Assembly: GCA_005784505.1 (NCBI GenBank) | Contig: VCAZ01000012.1 | Location: 1,393,043 to 1,457,042 of the forward strand | Source: Bagarius yarrelli | Lineage: Eukaryota; Chordata; Actinopteri; Siluriformes; Sisoridae | Direction of reading: 5' to 3' | DNA: 64,000 bases | In this document: one piece after another, positions 56,285-64,000 of the stretch | How the letters are laid out: every line of letters starts with the position of its first letter | Numbering within the stretch: position 1 is the first letter of the stretch | Position numbers and translations under genes: made by a program | Notes under the pieces: model-generated | Database searches by the model: none | Seen by the model: only the letters and a program-made list of their open reading frames with translations | What the model was told of the DNA's origin: nothing

Positions 56285-57857
56285 TGGTCTGTCTGTCTTT
56301 TAAAACATAGATTTAAGTGATTTAATGTGTAGGAGTGGTTTTAGGTTAGGTTGAGATAAAGAACACTGCAGTCTTCTGATTGTTGTTATCGGTAATCGGC
56401 TGTGTTTTAATTTCGATGCAGGGGTGAGGTCATAAACGGAGGCTTCGGATTGGTTCTGGATGGATCTGAGGAGGCTGGAAGGAGAGCCAGGATGATGCTG
56501 AACTGGGACGTCTCAAACGGGGTGAGTGGATCTCTGATGATGTCATTAAATGAAATTATTAAAGTTCGGAAGATAAAAAAGTAATATTTCTGTTGTTTCG
56601 ACTGTAGATTTATGCAGCCAGTCAGAAAGAGTTGTGTCATGTGATCATGCGATGGCCCATAGTTTTAATGTTTTTTCTGTCACATGTGATTAAGAAAATG
56701 CAGTAATGAGGTTGTATAAGCTGGATAATTTACTCTATTATCTTCAAGCCCCTTTTAGGGCCTTCTTCAAGGGCCCAACATTAAAAGCTTGGTGGTGCAT
56801 GTTTTTTTCCAATGGTTTTATGTGCTTAAAATTGGGGGGAGGGGTGTAAATGAACTAAAAAATTAAAATGTTGATCGTGATGATTATCATAACTTCTAGC
56901 TAAAATATTGGAAATGTTCACAAGTCAACTGTTAAAGAATGAGATATAATGCGAGGTAAATGTGAATTTATTATCAGTAATTAAGTAATAATTTATGTAG
57001 TTAATTACATAATTGCCGTTTATGTCAATCACATTCAGAGATGAAAGCTGTAATACTAATGTTGTCCACTAGATGGAAACCAATAAAATTTATAACTTGC
57101 ATCACAACAGTTACGTTCAATTCAATTAGGCCAAAAATGTTAAAACAATATTGATTTGTTAAAAACAAAAGTGGAAGGGTTCGGGCGCACACCACTTTTC
57201 CCCTCCAGACTGATGGTCTAGAAACCTTGGGTCGCTTTGAATGACTAAGATTTTTCCAAGATGGCATATGGCTGACAGGTAAAGCAACCAATGACGTTTT
57301 GTTTTGTGTCGTGTCATGATTAGAGAGGTAAAAATGTCCCCGCAATAACCGTAAACCTTGCATACTTTTAAGAATCCAGCATTTAATCCAAATCTTGATT
57401 AGTGCTCATTGTCACCGATGTTTACTTTTTTAATCAGATGGTTTTGGGTTTACTCTGGGTTCTCCGGTTTCCTCCCACAGTCCAGAAACATGTGTGTTAG
57501 ATTGATTGGTGATTCTAAATTGCCCATAGGAATGAGTGTGAGTGTGTGTGTGTGTGGCCCTGTGATGGACTGGCGACCTGTCCAGGGTGTCCCCTTCCTG
57601 CCTTTCACCCTTTCAGAGACGGCTGGGATAGACTCCAGCAGATCCCTGTGACCCCGAATTAGGGAATAAGCGGGTGTAGCAGATGAATGGATTTTCTGAT
57701 GTGTATTGTTCTGCAGGTGGCCCGAAGGTGTTGGTCCGGAAATCTGAAGGCCTATGAGACGATTCAGCTTGCTATGGAGGATCAGAAGAAGCTGAGAGTT
57801 ACCCTACCTCATCATGTGCAGGATGAACATCTGCTGGACCGGTCACTGCGGGGATAG
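42780..57857 (+). CDS. uroc1: Urocanate hydratase
   Basis: Nineteen coding exons join in phase to 675 residues (human 676, from memory): 42780-42905, 44659-44789, 45899-45992, 46707-46766, 48041-48169, 48251-48312, 48427-48493, 48958-49101, 50298-50386, 50619-50681, 50762-50941, 51215-51312, 52153-52225, 52931-53120, 54505-54603, 55390-55489, 55579-55660, 56422-56521 and 57717-57857. Urocanase is the second step of histidine breakdown. It hydrates urocanate to imidazolone propionate with tightly bound NAD+, in liver cytosol. Family stretches include LAPEFAQELKDYGHIYMYRF, TYGGNGQVFSNWAQFW, SYCYIGPQGIVHGT, VSSGLGGMSGAQAKAAVI (dinucleotide-binding), GYHGNIVALW, SLGFGPFRWVCTSG (urocanase signature region), RDHHDVSGTDSPFRETS and NGGGVGWGEVINGGFG. 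No stop or missing exon. The exon 9 donor (AG/GTTCCT) is unusually weak. Confidence 0.97.
43630..43666. repeat. (GT)18 microsatellite
   Basis: In uroc1 intron 1 (42906-44658), which otherwise shows only AT-rich DNA. Confidence 0.9.
44792..44820. repeat. (CA)n at the uroc1 intron 2 donor
   Basis: CA dinucleotides begin a few bases after the exon 2 donor. The same intron ends with a GT run at about 45884-45893, just before the exon 3 acceptor. Confidence 0.85.
45634..45690. repeat. (CT)n-(AT)n microsatellite
   Basis: CT run 45634-45652, then AT run to 45680, in uroc1 intron 2. Confidence 0.85.
47283..47520 (+). mobile_element. DANA/Mermaid-like tRNA SINE (family B)
   Basis: TAGTGGTTAGCACTGTTGTT head, GGTTCAATTCCCCTGC, CTTCTGTGTGGAGCTTGCAT, CCTCCCACAGTCCAAGAACA and GTGATGGACTGTCCAGGGTG. 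The GT block is lost in this copy. In uroc1 intron 4. Confidence 0.75.
48376..48422. repeat. (GT)22 acceptor tract of uroc1 exon 7
   Basis: GT dinucleotides end at TGTTCAG directly before exon 7 (48427). The whole intron is only 114 bases, so the repeat makes up nearly half of it. Confidence 0.9.
49345..49535. mobile_element. Two facing SINE family A fragments
   Basis: A plus-strand head (49345-49440, AGATTCAATTCTCAGCACCA) is followed by a minus-strand head (49440-49535) ending CTGAGCTACCACTTTC. In uroc1 intron 8. Confidence 0.5.
49585..49745 (-). mobile_element. SINE family A
   Basis: Left tail CTACATTTACAGCATTTGGC, middle GGGCCTTGCTCAGGGGCCCA, B box complement GGGAATTGAACCC, head end near 49745. 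Confidence 0.75.
49874..49912. repeat. (GT)18 microsatellite
   Basis: In uroc1 intron 8. The 250 bases after it resemble the matching part of intron 1 (43665-44000: ATTGGCTT, CATGTGATT, ACCATTG/CAGAGTCT), so a larger unnamed dispersed repeat surrounds both GT runs. Confidence 0.7.
51054..51165 (+). mobile_element. SINE family A fragment
   Basis: GGTGTCAGACTGCTGGTCAG, GGGTTCGATTCCCAGCACTA, then CTGGGCCCTTAAGCAAGGCC. In uroc1 intron 11. Confidence 0.55.
51340..52130 (+). repeat. 800-base polypyrimidine tract in uroc1 intron 12
   Basis: Nearly all C/T on the plus strand (TTCTTCTC, CCTTTCCTTT and CTTCC blocks) with few purines. It fills the intron almost from exon 12 donor to exon 13 acceptor. 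Open frames over it are Ser/Phe/Leu/Pro artefacts. Confidence 0.85.
52440..52795 (+). mobile_element. Tc1-like relic (family G)
   Basis: Starts near TTTTTGGACACCTCATCAGC and ends CAATACTTTTGTCTATATAG. The body has CCCCAGACCTCCTCACCTCA and ATCTAGTGGAAAGAGCTTCC, parts of the same decayed Tc1/mariner family as 61895-62515. In uroc1 intron 13. Confidence 0.6.
53385..53650 (+). mobile_element. Tc1-like relic (family G)
   Basis: CACTGGCACTAAGAGACTCA, CTGTTCCAGCATGACAATGA and CTGAACACCTTTGGGATGAA are shared family sequence. The last is a decayed NPTEHFW region read on the plus strand. Confidence 0.6.
53828..54010 (+). mobile_element. SINE family A
   Basis: Head TGGGGAAATTGGTAGCTTAG, middle GGGGCCCCTGAGCAAGGCCC, decayed tail CGCTTTGGATAAGGGAGTCT. 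Confidence 0.75.
54095..54504 (+). repeat. (CT)n microsatellite up to the uroc1 exon 15 acceptor
   Basis: About 400 bases of CT with TTT and TGTCTC interruptions. It ends CTCTCTCTCAG immediately before exon 15 (54505). Confidence 0.9.
54616..54649. repeat. (CA)17 just after the uroc1 exon 15 donor
   Basis: Starts 12 bases inside intron 15. Exon 15 (99 bases) is thus bracketed by a CT and a CA microsatellite. Confidence 0.9.
54900..55260 (+). repeat. Duplicated ~190-base segment in uroc1 intron 15
   Basis: AACTATTAAATCTTCCTGGTCCAGGGTTGCCATGT occurs at about 54968 and again near 55169. The flanking TTTTATGAT..AAAAGTGTT and GCAATGTAAAGGAGAGAATTTCACTAT-type strings are also shared. It is a local direct duplication or two copies of an unnamed repeat. 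Confidence 0.6.
55880..56298 (+). repeat. (CTAT)n tetranucleotide array
   Basis: Long CTAT runs interrupted by CTGT and CTGTCTGT blocks, about 420 bases, in uroc1 intron 17. Frames of Ile/Tyr/Leu/Ser across it are artefacts. Confidence 0.9.
57425..57695 (+). mobile_element. DANA/Mermaid-like tRNA SINE next to uroc1 exon 19
   Basis: 5'-truncated. It starts around GGTTTACTCTGGGTTCTCCG and runs through CCTCCCACAGTCCAGAAACA, ATTGGTGATTCTAAATTGCC, TGATGGACTGGCGACCTGTC and GCGGGTGTAGCAGATGAATG. It ends about 22-27 bases before the last uroc1 exon. Confidence 0.8.
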
Positions 57858-57986
57858 AGCTACATTGTAGTGTTCAATCAGTTTATTACGGGTTTAATCC
57901 TAACACAGACGGCTCACACTACACAGCGCGCACCGCTGGAATCATCAGGCTGTTATAATCCTGCGAATTTTACTGCGATGAACACC

Positions 57987-57992
57987 AATAAA
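57987..57992 (+). terminator. uroc1 polyadenylation signal
   Basis: AATAAA 130 bases after the uroc1 stop codon. The short 3'UTR has no repeat. A TGTGTGTGTTTG downstream element follows at about 58024. Confidence 0.7.
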
Positions 57993-58084
57993 CACTGAAA
58001 CGGGATTTAAGACGCTTCAGTCTTGTGTGTGTTTGTTGAATTGTAAGTATTTTTAGAAGAGTTTTTATTCACAACTTAAACTAT

Positions 58085-58210
58085 CAGGCTGCTGATTAAA
58101 AGGTTGGAAATCCAATCCTCAATTCCTATTTCTGCACTTGCTGGGCCCTTAAGTGAGGCCCCTAAGCTGTATAAGTAAGATAAAAAGTCATTGTTTATAA
58201 GGCTGTAACC
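58085..58210 (+). mobile_element. SINE family A, degenerate
   Basis: AGGCTGCTGATTAAAAGGTT, then GCTGGGCCCTTAAGTGAGGC. Confidence 0.5.
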
Positions 58211-58227
58211 ATAGCAACATGCCCAAC

Positions 58228-58407
58228 ATTTACCAGACGTCCTTATCCAGAGTGACTTACATTTAACTCATTTATACAACCGAGCAATTGGGGGTTGAGG
58301 GCTTTGCTCAGGGGCCCAGCAATGGTGTCATGGTGGAGCTTGGAATCGAATCCACAGTCTTCAGGTTGGTGATCCACCACCTTAACCATGAGCCACCACT
58401 TCCTGAG
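58228..58407 (-). mobile_element. SINE family A, full length
   Basis: Left tail CATTTACCAGACGTCCTTAT, middle GCTTTGCTCAGGGGCCCAGC, head end GAGCCACCACTTCCTG. It faces the preceding copy head to tail. Confidence 0.75.
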
Positions 58408-58562
58408 TTTTAGGATGCGTCAGCTGACTAATTAACTTAGTTACCACTATTTATCAAATTTGTTATGATCACATGATATGAACTGGTGACGAGGAAGCTG
58501 TTTGTCCTTGCGTATCCTCTAGGCATAAGGTGGTGTCCACACTCATTACATGATAGCAATGA

Positions 58563-58592
58563 GCACACACACACACACACACACACACACAT
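58563..58592. repeat. (CA)14 microsatellite
   Basis: CA dinucleotides between uroc1 and the WASP-like gene. Confidence 0.85.
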
Positions 58593-58689
58593 TTACACAA
58601 ACAATTTGGTAATGCTACAAATCATGTCACTGTATGGACTACTGTATGGAGGTATAAAACTGAAGAACCGGAGGAAACCCTAAAAATTC

Positions 58690-59585
58690 AATTCAATTCA
58701 CTTTTATTTGTGGACATTTTTATTTGTGGACACTGTCTCAAAGCAGCTTTACACAGAATGCAGTAAAAATGAGAAAGTGTAAGTTTGTCCCTAATGAACG
58801 AGCCAGTGGCGAAAGTGGCAAGGAAAAACTACCTGAAATAAGGAAGAAACCTTGAGAGGAACCAGACTCAAGAGGGAACCCATCCTCATCTGGGGGACGC
58901 CGAATGTCTGTTTATTACAGCTTATGGTAATGGTGATCAAATGTAATGTAAACTGCAGCCTCGGGTCAGTGGAGCAGAGTCCCAGTCTAAAAGGGGCAGG
59001 AAAATTGGTTGCTGGTACCTCAGGGGCAAGTTTAACCCACCCCAGAGAGAGAGAGTAATATTAAGTGTAAAAGTTGAGGACATATTGTGTAGTTGGGGAC
59101 TACAGCAAAACTAGCTATAGCAGCATAACTAAAAGGGAGAGCCAAACGGTAACACAGCCATAAGGGATCACTGGGGTAAGAGCCGGCCAACCACACCACC
59201 GTCAACAAACCTGAGTAAACGTTTAAGAGTGGAGGAACGACAGCATGTGAATATTCCAGTTCACCAGTTCCCTTTTTATTCATCATCCCTTCAGTTCTGC
59301 TCTTCACCTAACAAAAGCTACAAAATATAAAGGCTTTGACTAAATAAATGTGTTTTAGCCTCGACTTGAACACTGAGACTGTGTCTGAGTCCCGAACTCT
59401 TATTGGAAGGGTTGTGTTCTATAACTGTGGGGCTTTATAAGAGAAAGATTTGCCCCATGCTGTCCAATAAATAGCCTTCACCGTTTGATCTAAGCAGGTG
59501 TGGAGGATCATAATGGTACAGAAGTTCACTCAGATACTGGGGCGTGAGACCATTAAGTGCTTTATACGTCGGTAGTTAGTATTTT
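58690..59585 (+). mobile_element. Long dispersed repeat (family H), best copy
   Basis: Starts CAATTCAATTCACTTTTATT and ends near CATTAAGTGCTTTATACGTC. It contains GTGTAAGTTTGTCCCTAATG and AGGAACCAGACTCAAGAGGG. About 0.9 kb, with no coding frame and no ends I can classify. A shorter copy is at 10900-11330. Confidence 0.6.
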
Positions 59586-59606
59586 AAAAGCACAGGAAGA
59601 ATCACA

Positions 59607-59915
59607 CAAACACACACACACACACACACACACAGCAGAGGTGGGAATCAAACCAATAATGTGTGTCCGTAATCTCTGTCTTCTTTATGATTGTAAGCCT
59701 TCAGAAGTGAAAAAGTATGTGTGTGTGTGTGTGTCTGTGTTATGGCACCTATTGATTTGCATTAGGAAGCTGAGCTGAGTACTCTGTGTGTGTTTGTGTG
59801 TGTTTGTCTGTGTGTCTGTGTGTGTGTGTGTGTGTGAGAGAGACAATACTATTACACAACAGCACTGGTTCATGATGATTTGCATCAGGAAGCTGAGCAC
59901 CGTGTGTGTGTGTGT
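59607..59915. repeat. Cluster of CA and GT microsatellites
   Basis: (CA)n at 59607-59634, GT runs at 59717-59738, 59784-59836 and 59902-59917. They lie just upstream of the WASP-like start codon. Confidence 0.85.
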
Positions 59916-59963
59916 GTTATACACAGAAACAGAGTAGAGTCTGAGAGGGAAGGTAGCAGAGAG

Positions 59964-61342
59964 ATGTCTCGGGTTCTAAGTTCTCTTCTATCTATCCGTG
60001 AAAACGGCCTGATCTTCAACCTGCTCGGTTCCGACTGCAGTGTGAGTTCACATCACCTCAAAAAAGGTCTATTTAAAATGTATTTTATGACGTGATCTTA
60101 ATAAGTCCTTGCACTCGTAGTGGAGTTGTAAGTATAATATTTTAATCATTAAAATCAGCCACTAGTCATTTTATAATACTGAACTGTTAAGTCGACTTCA
60201 TGTTTACTGTAACTCGACTGAGAACTCTTCTGTTAGTCAACTCAAAGAGACGAGTTCTATTCCTCTAGAACACTTTTGATCATAAAAATTCCACTATGAA
60301 GTGAACTTAAAGAAATACTGTAGAATAAAAGTCTTTATTATAATATGATATAATTATGGAGCAGGGAGGTTTGATGCTTTTTTGGTGGTAGCTTGGCAGC
60401 GGTGGGATTTAAACCTCGATCCTTTGATCAACGAACCAGCGACTTCGTCATTTTCTCTACCACTCTTCAATTACACTACTCACACTTTCTTTGATCAATT
60501 TTTTCGATCACTTTTTCCTCCAGTGTTTCCTTCAGTGTGAATTCTCTTTCCATGACCGGCAAACCAAGAACCAATAGAAGCGCCGAAACCTGGTGACAGA
60601 ATTACACCAGAAACTTTAAATATTACAGGAAAATGTGTGCAGTCCAGTGGGCAGAACAGCAAGAGAAAGTTACTGAGTGTTTGTATGACATGTAGTCGCT
60701 GCTAGCTACCATTTAGCGTGGGGGGGGGGGTCCAAGATGGCGGCTTGAATAAACATACTTGTTCTAGTATATCTTACGAATATTGATGTAAATAATAAAT
60801 CCCATGTTATTTCTTAATAAGTGGAATTGGTATCTTGGTGGTTAAGGTGTTGGTCTGATACCTGGAAGACCGGGGTTCGATTCCCAGCCCCACTAATCCA
60901 CCAACGATGGGCTCTTGACCCACAATTGCTCAGTTGTATAAATGAGATAAATGTAAGTCGCTCTGGATAAGGACGTCTGCCAAATGCCGTAAATTAATAC
61001 TAATTCTGCAATCGTGTAGTCAAAAAAAGTTATCATGGACCTATCAGACAGCAGTGCGGTGGCTTGTTTAGCACTGTTGCCTTACAGCAAGAAGGTCCTG
61101 GGTTCGATTCCTGGGCAGGGGTCTTTCTGTGTGGAGTTTACATGGTTTCCTCCCACAGTCCAAAAACATGTGTGTGTGTGTGTGTGTTTAAGGTGTCAGC
61201 TTGTGCTGTAGTACAGTTGTACCTGGCTAATCCAGCTTCTAAAGAAATAAAGTCTGAATGGCAGATATACAGTTGTGGAGTCGTCTGTCTGGTGCAGGAT
61301 AAACAGCGTCATTCAACATTCCTACGGCTCTTTTGTGTGAAG

Positions 61343-61383
<41 letters not shown>

Positions 61384-62651
61384 TTACTAAGATGTACATA
61401 ATATAACCTTTATGGAACATTTAACAAATGTTTTCCCTATAAGTGCTAAACACATGACGAAAAATGTTTTATTTTGCGCCACACATTAATATAGAGACAT
61501 TAAAAAAATGATAAAATTGAATCATTACATTTTATTAATAAATAATTGAATCAGATGAATAAATTTTATTATTATATTTCAATATAATAATTTGGGTTCG
61601 GTTCTCAGAATCACCAAGTGGCTAATGTTGGGCCCCTGAGCAAGGCCCTTAACCCTTAATTGCTCAGTTGTATAAGAGATAAATGTAAGTCGCTCTGGAT
61701 AAGGACGTCTGCCAAATGTTGTAAATGTAATATTAGACTCTATTTTTTCTATAATTAAATTTTTCTTCTTAACAGTAGAAATGAAACAACATACAAAAAA
61801 AACTTTAACCCTATTTTAAAATATTTTAATTATTTATTCCCAAATTGCCAATTATTTATGGATATAAATAAAACAGTTTACTTATATTAGCAGTACAGTA
61901 CTGGCCCTAAAGTTTGTGGACAACTCACCAACACACCTGCATCAGTGTGTCTTTTCCAAATTGATCTACAAAGTATGAAGTGGTAGCCCAGTGGTTAAGG
62001 TGTTGGGCTGCTAACCAGAAGATTGCCACTGTTAGGCACCCAAGCAAGGCCCAAGGCTGTCTGCCCAATGCTAGACATGAAAATGGAACCTTAGCCGGAG
62101 CTGAGAGTTTCAAACCCTGTTCCAGCATGACAATGTTCCTGTGTACAAACCCCCTGATCTCCATGAAGACATGCTGTGTTCTGGATGTTCTGGAGTAGAA
62201 GAACTCTCACGTCCTGTACAGAGTCCTGATTCTGACTCAACCCCTTTAAACTGAACACCTTTGCAATAAACCGGAACCCCGACTGAACCCCAGACCTCCT
62301 CACCTCAACATTAGTGTCTGATCTCACTAATACTCTTGGAACTGAATGATCACAAATCCACACAGTCACATGACCCAATCTAGTGGAAAAACTGTTCTAG
62401 AAGTTTGGCTGTTATTACATGAAAAAGATTAAGACTACATTTGGAAAACGATGTTCGAACAACACACGGATGTGATGATCAGGTGTCCCAATACTTTTGT
62501 CTGTATAGTGTATTTAAGCAACTATAGAACTGATTCTTTAATATTTCTGGCTTTGTCTTTGCAGAGGGCCAAGCTGCTCTGGGAACAGGAGCTGTATACA
62601 CCTTTCCTGTACAAGATGCCCCGCCCCTTTTTCCACACTTTTCCTAGTGAC
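59964..62651 (+). CDS. WASP-family protein, WH1 domain (3' end missing)
   Basis: Three coding exons join in phase: 59964-60041 (ATG 59964), 61193-61342 and 62565-62651, giving the first 105 residues. The peptide MSRVLSSLLSIRENGLIFNL, AVVQLYLANP, CGVVCLVQDKQRHSTFLRLF, then AKLLWEQELYTPFLY and RPFFHTFPSD is the WH1/EVH1 domain of WASP/N-WASP proteins. These bind WIP through WH1 and drive Arp2/3 actin nucleation through a C-terminal VCA region. AVVQLYLA and TPFLYKMPRPFFHTF resemble WAS more than WASL. Identity in conserved blocks is good, but the N terminus is short and lacks the usual leader, and several core positions differ (HSTFLRL for KSYFIRL). It may be a diverged teleost paralogue. The GBD, proline-rich and VCA exons must lie to the right; I see none before 64000. 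Confidence 0.85.
60822..60995 (+). mobile_element. SINE family A, full length
   Basis: Head GTGGAATTGGTATCTTGGTG, B box GGGGTTCGATTCCCAGCCCC, tail CGCTCTGGATAAGGACGTCT then GCCAAATGCCGTAAATTAAT. In intron 1 of the WASP-like gene. Confidence 0.8.
61048..61170 (+). mobile_element. DANA-like SINE truncated at the WASP-like exon 2 acceptor
   Basis: Head GCAGTGCGGTGGCTTGTTTA, GGTTCGATTCCTGGGCAGGG and CCTCCCACAGTCCAAAAACA are intact. The SINE then passes into a GT run (61171-61187) and a TTTAAG acceptor at 61192. Confidence 0.75.
61347..61382. repeat. (CA)18 at the WASP-like exon 2 donor
   Basis: CA dinucleotides start four bases after the weak GTTTCA donor. Confidence 0.9.
61585..61730 (+). mobile_element. 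SINE family A
   Basis: GGGTTCGGTTCTCAGAATCA, GGGCCCCTGAGCAAGGCCCT, CGCTCTGGATAAGGACGTCT, AAATGTTGTAAATGTAA. The 5' head is cut. Confidence 0.75.
61895..62515 (+). mobile_element. Tc1-like relic (family G) with nested SINE head
   Basis: Starts near AGTACTGGCCCTAAAGTTTG and ends TTTTGTCTGTATAGTGTATT. The body holds CTGTTCCAGCATGACAATGT, CCATGAAGACATGCTGTGTT and AACACCTTTGCAATAAACC, i.e. a decayed transposase C-terminal region. A family A SINE fragment (61975-62060) is nested inside. It lies just before WASP-like exon 3. Confidence 0.65.
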
Positions 62652-62694
62652 GTTAGTAACACTGAGAAATACACTTTTATTTATTTCCCATTAC

Positions 62695-62707
62695 ACAGTT
62701 ATTTTTA

Positions 62708-62742
<35 letters not shown>

Positions 62743-63105
62743 TTCTATTCTATTCTATTCTATTATTATATACAGTTATATACAGTTATTTTTATATTAT
62801 TATTATATTATTATTATTATTATTATTATATTTCTATTCTATTCTATTATTATATACAGTTATATACAGTTATTTTTATATTATTATTATATATTATTAT
62901 TATTATATTTCTATTCTATTCTATTATTATATACAGTTATATACAGTTATTTTTTATATTATTATTATATTATTATATATTATTTTATTCTATTCTATTA
63001 TATATACAGTTATATACAGGTTATTTTATAACTATTATTATTATTATAATATTTTTATTCTATTCTATTATTATACACAGTTATATACAGTTATTTCGAC
63101 TGAAA
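62695..63105 (+). repeat. Tandem 75-85-base ATT/ACAGTTATAT array
   Basis: ATACAGTTATATACAGTTAT recurs at about 62770, 62856, 62933, 63007 and 63075, each time with (TTA)n and (TTCTA)n blocks between. It begins about 45 bases after WASP-like exon 3. Confidence 0.85.
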
Positions 63106-63434
63106 CAGTAAATTTGCATCTGATTTGTGCTGCTGGTTGATGTAAAATGTAAAAATGTTTTAAACAAATAAGCAGTGAACGTGTATTTATAGAAATCTGT
63201 AAGTTTGTGAACATGGTATGATTTTGGATTGTGGTAAAAACAATCCTTTAGTCTTTTCTTGCTGAGATCAAAAAATTCAACGTCCTTCTGTTTTGGTGTG
63301 TCGGTGTGTATTAAGGGTCTTTGTCGTGTCTCACTCCACAGTGGGAGCTTTAACATAAAGCTCAGATAAAATTAGACACTAAGAGATTTAATCATTACTT
63401 GTGTCACATAATTATTTGGGTTTTTTTCTAGCCG
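63106..63434. other. Intron of WASP-like gene, nothing recognised
   Basis: AT-rich unique-looking sequence without exon, SINE or simple repeat. Confidence 0.4.
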
Positions 63435-63935
63435 CTATATTGTCAAAAGTTTGTGGACACCTGACCATCTTATTCCAGATTTACTTCCTATTTTTCTGTT
63501 TACTTTTCTAGTAAGGCTTCCAGTACAATTTGGAACATGAATGTGAGATTTGTGTTCATTCCGTTACAATAGTGAGATCGGATTAATAAGATCAGACACT
63601 AATGTTGAGGATGAGGAGGGCTGGGGTTCAGTCAGGGTTCCAGTTCATCCCAAGGGTGTTTAGTATTAAGGGTTGAGTCAGAATCAGGACACTGTACAGG
63701 ACATGAGAGTTCTTCCACTCCAAAACATCTAGAATAAAGCATGTCCTCATGGAGATCAGGGGTTTTGTGCACAGGGACATTGTCCTGCTGGAATAGGGTT
63801 CGAGTCTCTCAGTTCCTGTGAATAGAGAATGTAACGCTGCAACATACAACGCCGCTCTAAACAACTGTTTACCCTTAAGTTTTGGAGAGGAAGCACATAT
63901 GGTGGATGGTAAGGTGTCCACCGATTTCTCGCGTG
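63435..63935 (-). mobile_element. Tc1-like relic (family G), reverse orientation
   Basis: Contains GTCAAAAGTTTGTGGACACC at the left end and GGTAAGGTGTCCACCGATTT at the right. Between them are the complements of the strings found at 61895-62515 (CTCCATGAGGACATGCTTTA, CCTCCTCATCCTCAACATTA). Confidence 0.65.
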
Positions 63936-64000
63936 TTTGCTCATAAGCAGCTTAAATTTGAAAGTGTTATTTTCAGCCAGTAAATTTCTGTAAGGTTATT

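Noticed and set aside
55965..56320. Two Ile/Tyr/Leu/Ser-rich frames of about 110 codons
   Set aside because: They are translations of the CTAT array in uroc1 intron 17.
62451..63140. 229-codon frame rich in Ile and Tyr
   Set aside because: It contains WASP-like exon 3 (62565-62651) but then reads into a TTA/TTCTA tandem array past the donor.

Overview
The window is vertebrate nuclear DNA from a teleost fish. Five spliced protein-coding genes can be read from exon peptides joined at GT/AG junctions in compatible phase. Between and inside them lie teleost-type repeats: DANA/Mermaid-like SINEs, a second tRNA-headed SINE family with an L2-type tail, Tc1/mariner relics, hAT MITEs and long CA, CT, TA and CTAT microsatellites. 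This mix points to an ostariophysan fish, possibly a catfish, but the species is an inference.

Layout: (1) 1-4190, + strand, the 3' part of an inositol hexakisphosphate kinase gene (ip6k2); its N-terminal exon lies left of the window. (2) 4190-15614, a gene-poor, repeat-packed interval between convergent genes, with SINEs, Tc1 relics, two hAT MITEs, a tRNA-Lys pseudogene and an internally deleted Tc1/mariner element with matching terminal inverted repeats. (3) 15615-23161, - strand, tatdn2 (TatD-family metal-dependent nuclease), six coding exons and 653 residues. One intron holds a 1.9-kb CA-rich satellite grown inside a SINE; another holds a whole Tc1-like element. (4) 23.2-28.5 kb, candidate tatdn2 5' regulatory DNA, a 36-bp minisatellite fused to a LINE tail, and a 47-bp tandem array. 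(5) 28764-39285, + strand, sec61a1 (translocon channel), 12 coding exons giving exactly 476 residues. (6) 40.19-41.72 kb, a second copy of the minisatellite-LINE composite. (7) 42780-57857, + strand, uroc1 (urocanate hydratase), 19 coding exons and 675 residues. (8) 58.0-59.9 kb, SINEs and an unclassified long repeat. (9) 59964-62651, + strand, the first three coding exons of a WASP-family gene (WH1/EVH1 domain); the rest lies right of the window.

The five genes have unrelated housekeeping or metabolic roles: inositol pyrophosphate synthesis, nucleic-acid processing, ER protein translocation, histidine breakdown and actin nucleation. They do not form a pathway or cluster. The more unusual content is structural: a LINE-derived coding minisatellite present at two loci with the same LINE 3' flank, a SINE-born giant satellite, microsatellites placed exactly at splice sites, and a TGACGTG motif pair upstream of sec61a1.
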